Of a stretch of 5,415 bases of DNA, positions 1 through 5,415 are shown in pieces. The notes beneath the pieces are model-generated. The model did no database searches. It saw nothing but the letters and a program-made list of their open reading frames with translations, and was not told where the DNA came from. A program made the translations under genes and the position numbers. This DNA is from Flavobacteriales bacterium UBA6049 (lineage in GTDB: Bacteria > Bacteroidota > Bacteroidia > Flavobacteriales_G > Salibacteraceae), in NCBI GenBank assembly GCA_002429085.1, contig DIYR01000052.1:1-5415 (forward strand), written 5' to 3'. Each line of letters begins with the position of its first letter. Position 1 is the stretch's first letter.

Positions 1-235
1 TTATCGTTTGTCTTTGGCGCTCAACATGAGTATCAAATCCATCACGCTTAACCTCTTCCATTAGTTTTAAGACTCGATCGTAACTTTGATTGTTTAACGT
101 ACTACAAGTACAGGAACCTCTAAATAGTGTTCCAGCATGGGAAGCTGGATTAATAAAGTTCTTGTTTAGTCCGTTTTCTTTGAGTTGGATTCGTTCATCC
201 CCACCTGAAGTGAGTAACTCCTGTAGATTATCCAT
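1..235 (-). CDS. Unidentified protein, N-terminal part (runs off the left edge)
   Basis: An open frame reads leftward from an ATG at 235-233 and stays open to the window edge, giving 78 codons without a stop; the C-terminus is outside the window. The visible protein begins MDNLQELLTSGGDERIQL and continues with GLNKNFINPASHAG and then RGSCTCSTLN. It is hydrophilic, with no signal peptide and no membrane segment. The residues after about position 50 look helical (SYDRVLKLMEEVKRDGFD). The GGDERI, GLNKNF and SCTCS blocks look like conserved motifs rather than random reading, and the CxC pair at residues 42-44 could be functional, but I do not recognise the family and assign no function. Support for it being real comes from the uninterrupted frame, plausible composition, and a TAnnTTTG element 20-27 bp upstream of the ATG. 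It is divergent from the flippase gene, so it need not belong to the polysaccharide cluster. Confidence 0.7.
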   Translation of the reverse strand, partial: MDNLQELLTSGGDERIQLKENGLNKNFINPASHAGTLFRGSCTCSTLNNQSYDRVLKLMEEVKRDGFDTHVERQRQTI

Positions 236-365
236 CGAATTCCTAAAATTTTTTCAAAGCTAATTAAACTTACTTGTCACTAGATGTAATATTGTTTTTT
301 TGGTATTCGTTACAAGTGAAACATAACAATTGGCTCATTTCTTATAACTAACAGGTCTAGTCTTC
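236..365. promoter_or_regulatory. Divergent intergenic region between the unidentified gene and the flippase gene
   Basis: These 130 bp separate two divergently read genes and must hold promoters or leaders for both, unless the flippase is read from an upstream transcript. For the plus strand I found only weak candidates: TAATATTG at 287-294 misses the TAnnTTTG consensus at one fixed base and has no well-spaced -33 box. TTTG at 299-302 followed 21 bp later by TAACAATTG at 324-332 has the right spacing but an extra base in the -7 element. A T7 run lies at 295-301. ACTTGT (272-277) and ACAAGT (312-317) form a short inverted repeat 34 bp apart, too short to call an operator. No small ORF, terminator hairpin or riboswitch is evident. 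Confidence 0.5.
255..262 (-). promoter_or_regulatory. Bacteroidota-type -7 promoter element for the leftward gene
   Basis: On the minus strand positions 262 to 255 read TAGCTTTG, an exact match to the TAnnTTTG -7 consensus used by the primary sigma factor of Bacteroidota. It would start transcription around 248-250, leaving a leader of roughly 13-15 nt before the ATG at 235. No TTTG or TTG sits at the expected 19-21 bp further upstream on that strand, so the -33 half is missing or degenerate. The match is to six fixed bases in an AT-rich region, so chance is possible. Confidence 0.35.
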
Positions 366-1838
366 ATGGGTATTTTTGAGAAACAGGGTATTTCTACTTC
401 GATTGGGAGCTATGTTGGAGTAGTTTTGGGATATGTAAACATGGGATTTTTATATCCCAATTTGCTCCAAGATGAAGACTTCGGCTTGATTAGGCTACTT
501 ATTTCAGGCACAGTAATGCTTTCTTTTTTGGCAGAACTAGGTTTATCAACTTCTGTTATCAAGTTTTATCCCACCTTTAAAAATTCAAAAAAGGAAACAT
601 CTCGATTATTCAGTCTAGTACTTTTAATTGGAACAATATCAGTTACAACACTTTGTATTTTTCTAACCTACACTTCTGATACCTTTAAACCATTTTTTGA
701 TAGCGACTTTGAATTATTCTTAAGTCATAATAGAGAAGTTGTAATTATGACTGTTGGAATAACCATAAGTGAAATCATATTTGGAATTTCCAGAGCTCAA
801 TTACAAAGCACAGCACCAGTTTTTATCAAAGAAGTTTTTCTCAGAATAGCTCAAACTATTCTGATATTATTGGCTGAATTCCAGAAAATATCTTTTGATC
901 TTTTCGCCTTAATTTTTGCACTATTATATCCTCTTCAAGCAATTGGCACAATTATCTTCCTGAAGATTCAGGATAAACTTCATTTAAGTTCTAAACTTCC
1001 TAGTAAGACTAAAATCAAAGAGGTAATAAACTACTCTTTATACATGGCTATGATGAAGATCCCAAACAATGCCATGTCTCACATAGATGTGATTATGTTG
1101 GGATTGCTTACAAACCTTAAGGATGTAGCTGTTTACAGTGTGTCTGCGTTTTTATCCAGTTTGGTAGTTGTTCCTTCAAAAGCTTTAAATCAAGTATCAA
1201 CACCTATTTTATCTCTCGAATTTCAGTCTGGTAATCTAGACGAAGTAGACAAAATAATCAATCAAACATCAGGAACAATCTTCTATGTGGTTGGGTTCAC
1301 ATTAATCTATGTCAATAGCATAACTCCTATTTTAAATAACTTCATCGAACTAGATAACATTGCATTAATGGTTCCTCTGACTTTTATTTTAGGCATAGGT
1401 AAAGCTATCAACTCAATGTCAGGTACTTTCATTGGGCTTCTATCTGTATCTAATCAACACAAAAGAGGATTCTGGATAAGTTTTATTACTCTGCTATTTT
1501 CAATACTATCGAACTTGATTTTAATTCCTCCGTTCGGAATTTATGGTGCAGCTTATGCCACTGCATTAACACTGATATTTTTCAATATTGCTAAGTTAAT
1601 TGCGGTCTGGTACATGCTTCGAATAACTATTTTAAACAAGCGCTTTGTTTTGTCGCTAACTTATATTGCAGCCGCAACAATTAGTATTCATTACATTGAT
1701 TTAAACCAACAGTATATTGAACTCTTAATCAAGGTTTTAGCCACTACATTCTTTGGTATTATTGGAGTCTTGGTATTTAATCTAGCTCCTGAACTCAAGC
1801 GTGTGATACTGCGTTACTTATCGCTAACGAGAAAGTAA
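366..1838 (+). CDS. Wzx-type polysaccharide/lipid-linked oligosaccharide flippase (MOP superfamily)
   Basis: A 490-residue polytopic inner-membrane protein, expected to translocate an undecaprenyl-linked glycan repeat unit from the cytoplasmic to the periplasmic face. By eye there are about 12-14 hydrophobic segments, at roughly 12-33, 41-62, 81-103, 124-142, 158-172, 176-199, 220-270 (two), 303-320, 331-349, 368-398, 400-420, 428-444 and 462-482. Family signatures are DVIMLGLLTNLKDVAVYSVS near 241-260 (the usual D-x-x-x-x-G, then V-x-x-Y-S/x-A pattern after the central loop), the SVSNQHK loop near 361-367, and the classic FGIYGAAYATA near 400-410 in the C-terminal half. Length is normal for Wzx. 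The ATG at 366 is preceded by TCTAGTCTTC without a Shine-Dalgarno, usual in Bacteroidota. It is the only plus-strand gene, facing four tailoring genes tail to tail. A teichoic-acid-type or other MOP exporter is the main alternative; substrate specificity cannot be read from sequence. Confidence 0.9.
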   Translation: MGIFEKQGISTSIGSYVGVVLGYVNMGFLYPNLLQDEDFGLIRLLISGTVMLSFLAELGLSTSVIKFYPTFKNSKKETSRLFSLVLLIGTISVTTLCIFLTYTSDTFKPFFDSDFELFLSHNREVVIMTVGITISEIIFGISRAQLQSTAPVFIKEVFLRIAQTILILLAEFQKISFDLFALIFALLYPLQAIGTIIFLKIQDKLHLSSKLPSKTKIKEVINYSLYMAMMKIPNNAMSHIDVIMLGLLTNLKDVAVYSVSAFLSSLVVVPSKALNQVSTPILSLEFQSGNLDEVDKIINQTSGTIFYVVGFTLIYVNSITPILNNFIELDNIALMVPLTFILGIGKAINSMSGTFIGLLSVSNQHKRGFWISFITLLFSILSNLILIPPFGIYGAAYATALTLIFFNIAKLIAVWYMLRITILNKRFVLSLTYIAAATISIHYIDLNQQYIELLIKVLATTFFGIIGVLVFNLAPELKRVILRYLSLTRK

Positions 1839-2777
1839 TTTAGTAACCTTGAAAAGGTTGTTTTTGTAGTGTTTCACATTAAAATAAGGTACTTGAATAG
1901 CGCCAAACGATCTAAAATATTTTTCGATAGATTCAATCATGCTTCCTTCGAAATCGAAAACTAAGCAACCACGCTTTTTTGCATTCAAAATCGCTTTCCA
2001 CATCAATAATGAATTAGCTCCACTTACACGCTTATCAGGACTAGATCCTCCTAGAATATAATACGTAGATGTCTCATCAAAAACTAAATATATGGCTCCA
2101 TACAAATTCCCATCACTATCGTAAGCAAATAGTATTTCTCTAGAACGGTTATCAGCACAAGCTCTATCTAACCTCAAAAGTTGCTTTGTTGAATATGGTC
2201 TTTTTACACCTCGATGATCAAATACTTCTTGGTTCAACTTATCAAACAACTCAATATCATTCGACTCTTCAATTCTTATATTTAGCTTATTCTCTGCTTT
2301 TCGTATTGATCTTCTAATTGTTGAATCTAATCCGTTCCACAAGAATTCATCACTCTTCTTTAAATCAAGCTGATAAGTATACCTCGTGCTTTGCTCAAAG
2401 CCATGCCAATAAAGAGGTAACCAATTTGTAAACGAATGATGTATTCTCTGGTTTAAGTAACTGTAGCTTGGTAGCTTATTTATGAGTTCTGTTAAAACCT
2501 TCTTTTCATAAGAAAGCTTTGATGAGTATTTTTGATCCTCTGGGTAATTTAAAAACGGACCTAGGTATGTGGATAAGATAGGCATTCCAAGCATCCGCAT
2601 TCCTAGCTTCTTTCTTTTTATAAAAACCCATGAACCCTTAAAGTTGATATCGTCTTCCTCCAAAACTACATCCCAAGCATCAGCTGCCACCGCGTTTAAC
2701 CACCATGGCATCATGTAAATAGGAAGTACATTTTTGTGCTTTTCGGCTATCTCGATATACTTTTCTTTATCAGTCAT
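1824..2777 (-). CDS. FemAB/GNAT-fold acyl- or aminoacyl-transferase
   Basis: A 317-residue soluble protein of the FemAB-like GNAT group (BioF2-like/Acetyltransf_6 type), whose members transfer an acyl or aminoacyl group to an amine, often on a cell-wall or surface glycan precursor. Visible pieces in order: MPWWLNAV near 23-30, the usual N-terminal W-containing segment; LGPFLNYPED near 72-81; YTYQLDL near 133-139; STIRRSIRKAEN near 152-163, the basic 'R-x-x-I-R-K-A' helix typical of the family; YYILGGSSPDKR near 239-250; and FDFEGSMIESIEKYFRSFGA near 274-293, the strongest family signature. It is read last in the leftward run; its ATG (2777-2775) overlaps the sulfotransferase stop (2772-2770), implying translational coupling. 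Its TAG stop lies inside the flippase gene. Donor (acetyl-CoA, other acyl-CoA or aminoacyl-tRNA) and acceptor are unknown; modification of an amino sugar in the local polysaccharide is inference from context. Confidence 0.85.
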   Translation of the reverse strand: MTDKEKYIEIAEKHKNVLPIYMMPWWLNAVAADAWDVVLEEDDINFKGSWVFIKRKKLGMRMLGMPILSTYLGPFLNYPEDQKYSSKLSYEKKVLTELINKLPSYSYLNQRIHHSFTNWLPLYWHGFEQSTRYTYQLDLKKSDEFLWNGLDSTIRRSIRKAENKLNIRIEESNDIELFDKLNQEVFDHRGVKRPYSTKQLLRLDRACADNRSREILFAYDSDGNLYGAIYLVFDETSTYYILGGSSPDKRVSGANSLLMWKAILNAKKRGCLVFDFEGSMIESIEKYFRSFGAIQVPYFNVKHYKNNLFKVTKLLSR

Positions 2778-3765
2778 TCGCGTAAATTGATTCTATTGCT
2801 TTTCTGAGCTTGACTTCAACTTGTTTATCAACCTTTACTTTTTTACTAGCAGTAAAAGGCTGAGGGGCTACTTTTCCTACAACTTCATCTAGGCCAAAAG
2901 AATCACCAACTAATGTTAGAATCTTATCTGGGTTTTGACATAAGTCTTCATATGATATTGACAGAAATCGATCAGATGAGATTGTTCTGAAACCAGATTT
3001 AATGGATTCTTCAATGTCATATGCTTGGCGAACAATCATTTCCTCTTCAGAAAGGCTCAGTAAAGATTCGAAATTCTCTGGTTTTATACTCCACCATTCA
3101 CCTTGACTTATTCCATTCTTTTTTCTTGCTAGGTAAATTGACTGGACTATATGAAAAGGATCGCGAGTAATATGAATGAATCTTGAATTGGGTAATAGTT
3201 TAAGTAGTAAATCCATTCGAACACTTGCATTCAAGTTCTTGAATACAAAAGGTGATTCATACTTAACGGAAATCCCATTTATGTACTCGTATAAGTATTT
3301 CTTAGACTCTAAGTCAACTTCATCAAACTTGATTGCATGCTTACTCTTGGGTAAGACTTTATACCAAAACCTAGCAGCTTCATTTGGGGCCATCCATCCC
3401 GAAGAAAGGGTATTTCCAAACTTTGAAGAAAACTTCGGGGTATACTCCTTCTTGAAAAGGAACTTCTGAAGTTTAAAGCCAAGAAAAAGTGAATGAGAAA
3501 AGATGTTTGTAAAATTCGATATGTAAATCGTATGAAACCTAGAGATTAGCAATTCATAAAAAAAAGTTGATCCTGATCTTGGAGCACCAACTATAAATAT
3601 AGGACCATTATTAGCTTGAGATGCATTCCATCTTGTTCTCGATCTTTTCTCATACCTCATAAAAAATCGGCATAAAAACAACTCGTAAAGTTTAGCAAAC
3701 AGATCTGGAAGATAAAATTTTGCTTTCATCTTCAACAACCAACCACGTTTACTCTTTACCGCCAT
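2770..3765 (-). CDS. PAPS-dependent sulfotransferase (Sulfotransfer_1/_3 type)
   Basis: A 331-residue cytosolic enzyme predicted to move a sulfuryl group from 3'-phosphoadenosine-5'-phosphosulfate to a hydroxyl or amine, here probably on a sugar. The 5'-phosphosulfate-binding loop is IFIVGAPRSGSTFFYELL at about 56-73 (G60-APRSGST-67). The 3'-phosphate-binding segment is SRFIHITRDPFHIVQSIY at about 194-211, with the canonical R201-D202-P203 and S209. The late FLSISYEDLCQNPD near 257-270 is the usual C-terminal 'YEDL...P' motif. GEWWSIKP at about 222-229 resembles a tryptophan-rich segment I associate with bacterial members. No signal peptide or convincing membrane helix; residues 1-50 are basic and aromatic. 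The ATG at 3765 gives MAVKSKRGW after an A-rich leader; Met13 (codon at 3729-3727) is a possible alternative and does not affect the domain. It follows the methyltransferase after 73 bp and overlaps the next gene by 8 bp. A T8 run on the coding strand lies just after the P-loop codons. Confidence 0.92.
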   Translation of the reverse strand: MAVKSKRGWLLKMKAKFYLPDLFAKLYELFLCRFFMRYEKRSRTRWNASQANNGPIFIVGAPRSGSTFFYELLISRFHTIYISNFTNIFSHSLFLGFKLQKFLFKKEYTPKFSSKFGNTLSSGWMAPNEAARFWYKVLPKSKHAIKFDEVDLESKKYLYEYINGISVKYESPFVFKNLNASVRMDLLLKLLPNSRFIHITRDPFHIVQSIYLARKKNGISQGEWWSIKPENFESLLSLSEEEMIVRQAYDIEESIKSGFRTISSDRFLSISYEDLCQNPDKILTLVGDSFGLDEVVGKVAPQPFTASKKVKVDKQVEVKLRKAIESIYAND

Positions 3766-3838
3766 TTTTATAACTGATTCTCTCTAAGAACTAATACCAA
3801 ATTAAAGTTTAGACTACAGCTCACTTCATCTCTGACAC

Positions 3839-4555
3839 TTAATTTAGTTTCATGGCTACTTGAAAGTAATTGTTTACTTCTCCAATTACCTTATACTCAA
3901 TATAAAATGATGCTACCCATTCTGTAAATGCCTTATACTCATGAAGAGGAACATTAAATTCATCAAACAAAAGAATATCTCCTTTTCTCAAATACGGAGA
4001 AATTGTGGTTAAAACGAACAACGTTGAAGAGTACAAATCTGCATCCAAATGAATTACTTTCTTTTTATCGGAGTTGTACGTCTTTAGAAAGTCATTTAAT
4101 GTTTTCTGAAAAATCCCTTGGTAGAAACTATGTCTAGTATCATCTATTTCAGGAGGATGATTACCATTAGACATATCTCCTTTTTTGAAAGCCCCCCAAT
4201 CTTCTGGTAAACCAGTAAATGTATCGAAGCCATAGAAAGAAGCATCTTTATGCTTGATATTCTCAATCCACCATCTGAATGAATGCCCTTTGGCAACTCC
4301 AAACTCCAAATAGTCTATCGCTTGATCTTTGATCTCCGTATCCACTACATGCTTATACAAGCCATATCGCTGATTATAATCAAAGTTCTTAACAGGAAAA
4401 CTCGTATATGATAAATCTCTATGCTCAGAAATCCACTTGGACAAACCAGAAAGGTGCCAAAGAAAATTGAGACCAGAAGAAGGTAAGTACTTATGAATCT
4501 TATTCTTTAGAAGAATATATTTAATCTTTCTTAATAGCTTAAAATTGCTCTTCAT
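3839..4555 (-). CDS. TylF/MycF-type class I SAM-dependent O-methyltransferase
   Basis: A 238-residue methyltransferase of the TylF (macrocin O-methyltransferase) family, whose characterised members methylate sugar hydroxyls in a metal-dependent way. The SAM-binding motif I is DYLEFGVAKGHSFRWW at about 81-96. The adenosine-binding acidic segment is FYGFDTFTGLPEDWG at about 107-121, a near-textbook version of the family's 'FDSFEGLPED'. HLDADLYSSTL at about 169-179 and DILLFDEF at about 193-200 supply acidic residues (D171, D173, D198, E199) that are likely to include the metal ligands; the last pair is DE where family members I recall often have DD. The final VIGEVNNYFQVAMKLN strand closes the Rossmann fold. 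Residues 1-60 are basic and have no signal peptide. The ATG at 4555 is 42 bp downstream of the deacetylase stop, so co-transcription is likely. The acceptor is probably a sugar of the polysaccharide repeat or its nucleotide precursor, by context only. Confidence 0.9.
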   Translation of the reverse strand: MKSNFKLLRKIKYILLKNKIHKYLPSSGLNFLWHLSGLSKWISEHRDLSYTSFPVKNFDYNQRYGLYKHVVDTEIKDQAIDYLEFGVAKGHSFRWWIENIKHKDASFYGFDTFTGLPEDWGAFKKGDMSNGNHPPEIDDTRHSFYQGIFQKTLNDFLKTYNSDKKKVIHLDADLYSSTLFVLTTISPYLRKGDILLFDEFNVPLHEYKAFTEWVASFYIEYKVIGEVNNYFQVAMKLN

Positions 4556-4597
4556 CGTTGTATCAATTGGGTCTAAAGAAAATGATTTGATAATAGG

Positions 4598-5415
4598 CTA
4601 AAGAGAATTTCTCAAATAACTTGAGGGTGTAATACTTTCAATTTTCTCTTCTTTCATAAAGGTTAAAATAGATTTTAGTAGCCCTAAATATCCTTTGAAC
4701 TTCAAATCTGTATAAAAGTTATTGTGCCACAAAATATTATAGACGGTATTCTTACGGTGCTGGTCTAAAAAGTCGAGTAATTGTTTTTCGGCATTATTAG
4801 GCGTCATCTTCATATATGATCTAATGGTTTGATCCATCAATAACAATGGCGCCACCGTCACAGAATGACTTCTACTTTCTTGGTAGTTATAAGGCTTGAA
4901 GAACCATCCGTAACTGTTTCTGAATCCGTAATGCTCTGCAAAACCTAAACTGGTATCCATCAATATACCTTCTTGATCCATTTTTGTCCAGGCATCTTTT
5001 ACTGAAAATCGTAAAAAATGATATCTATTGAATGGTTTAATCAGATCCGATTTGCCCATCTCATAAGAGAATGATAATGCTTTGCTAGATTTATGAATTC
5101 CATTTACAGATCCCTGTTGTTCAACTTTCAGAAGAAGTTTTTCTTCTCTCTTCACATTATAATCAGAGTTATCGATACCATCTTGACCTTTTCCGTTTTC
5201 AACCAGCCAAAAGAATGTTGATTTCACATCATACTCATCATTGATAGCTAGTAATTGATCAATATTTCGCCAAGTAGGTTGTCCGATAATTTGCTTAAAA
5301 ACTACTTGTAGAAGTTTCTTAAACTGCTTATTCTTTAAAGCCCAAAATCCGTCTTGCAAGAAACCCGAATAGAGTTCATCAATATCATGTCCTAAAAGTA
5401 GTTGGCTCTTCCACT
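4598..5415 (-). CDS. Polysaccharide-deacetylase-like protein, C-terminal part (5' end outside window)
   Basis: The frame ending at the TAG at 4600-4598 is open to the right edge, giving 271 visible residues; the true start lies beyond 5415. A TTG at 5359-5357 is not a credible start, because the upstream residues (WKSQLLLGHDIDELYSG) contain the motif-1 block GHDID, the metal-binding/catalytic Asp segment of NodB-like carbohydrate esterases (CE4-related, NodB-homology fold). Downstream, numbering from the first visible residue, are GIHKS near 105-109 (motif-2 position, zinc-ligand His), RYHFLRF near 120-126, DTSLGFAEHYGFRNSY near 143-158, PLLLMDQT, and ILWHNNF near 217-223 (late catalytic-His block). 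This set matches the polysaccharide-deacetylase-family proteins common in Bacteroidota surface-glycan clusters. Expected activity is removal of an N- or O-acetyl group from a glycan; motif 2 shows one His where classical NodB has H-x-x-x-H, so activity is not assured. It is the first visible gene of the leftward run. Confidence 0.82.
   Translation of the reverse strand, partial: WKSQLLLGHDIDELYSGFLQDGFWALKNKQFKKLLQVVFKQIIGQPTWRNIDQLLAINDEYDVKSTFFWLVENGKGQDGIDNSDYNVKREEKLLLKVEQQGSVNGIHKSSKALSFSYEMGKSDLIKPFNRYHFLRFSVKDAWTKMDQEGILMDTSLGFAEHYGFRNSYGWFFKPYNYQESRSHSVTVAPLLLMDQTIRSYMKMTPNNAEKQLLDFLDQHRKNTVYNILWHNNFYTDLKFKGYLGLLKSILTFMKEEKIESITPSSYLRNSL

Noticed and set aside
272..317. Inverted repeat ACTTGT ... 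ACAAGT in the divergent region
   Set aside because: Only six matching bases separated by 34 bp in AT-rich DNA; expected by chance and not a convincing operator or hairpin.
287..332. Plus-strand promoter for the flippase gene
   Set aside because: Two candidates each fail part of the Bacteroidota consensus (one fixed-base mismatch with wrong spacing, or correct spacing with an extra base), so neither is reported as a separate site.
3176..3469. Plus-strand 97-codon open frame
   Set aside because: It lies wholly antisense inside the sulfotransferase gene, whose conserved motifs are on the other strand; its translation shows no domain and looks like a shadow frame.
3766..3838. Possible internal promoter in the 73-bp gap upstream of the sulfotransferase
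   Set aside because: TTAATTTG on the minus strand (3805-3798) misses the TAnnTTTG consensus at a fixed base and has no -33 TTTG at the right distance; no terminator hairpin is present either.
4556..4597. Possible terminator or regulatory element between the deacetylase and methyltransferase genes
   Set aside because: Only 42 bp, with no stable inverted repeat followed by a T run and no promoter match; it reads as an ordinary intra-operon gap.

Overview
The window is an AT-rich stretch of a bacterial surface-polysaccharide locus (capsule, exopolysaccharide or O-antigen type). The low GC, the A/T-rich gene leaders without clear Shine-Dalgarno sequences, a TAnnTTTG-type -7 element, and the protein families present all suggest a member of the Bacteroidota, perhaps a marine Cytophagales/Flammeovirga-like bacterium. 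That placement is inference; no taxonomic marker gene is present.

Layout. (1) Positions 1-235 hold the N-terminal 78 codons of a leftward gene that runs off the left edge; I could not identify it. (2) Positions 236-365 are a divergent intergenic region carrying a good -7 promoter element for the leftward gene. (3) Positions 366-1838 encode, on the plus strand, a 490-residue Wzx-type polysaccharide flippase. (4) The rest, read leftward from the right edge, is a run of four minus-strand genes in transcription order: a polysaccharide-deacetylase-like protein (5'-truncated by the window, 4598-5415), a TylF/MycF-type SAM-dependent methyltransferase (3839-4555), a PAPS-dependent sulfotransferase (2770-3765) and a FemAB/GNAT-type acyl or aminoacyl transferase (1824-2777). 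The last two overlap by 8 bp. The last gene also overlaps the 3' end of the flippase gene by 15 bp, tail to tail.

How the genes fit together. The flippase would carry a lipid-linked repeat unit across the inner membrane. The four leftward genes all look like decorating enzymes: N- or O-deacetylation, methylation, sulfation and acylation/aminoacylation of a glycan or its nucleotide-sugar precursors. No glycosyltransferase, polymerase or export gene lies in the window, so it appears to be the modification segment of a larger cluster. The sulfotransferase makes a sulfated surface glycan a reasonable, testable prediction. I saw no tRNA, rRNA, CRISPR array, insertion sequence, clear terminator or riboswitch, and no non-coding stretch longer than 130 bp. 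Nothing here convincingly amounts to a previously undescribed system.
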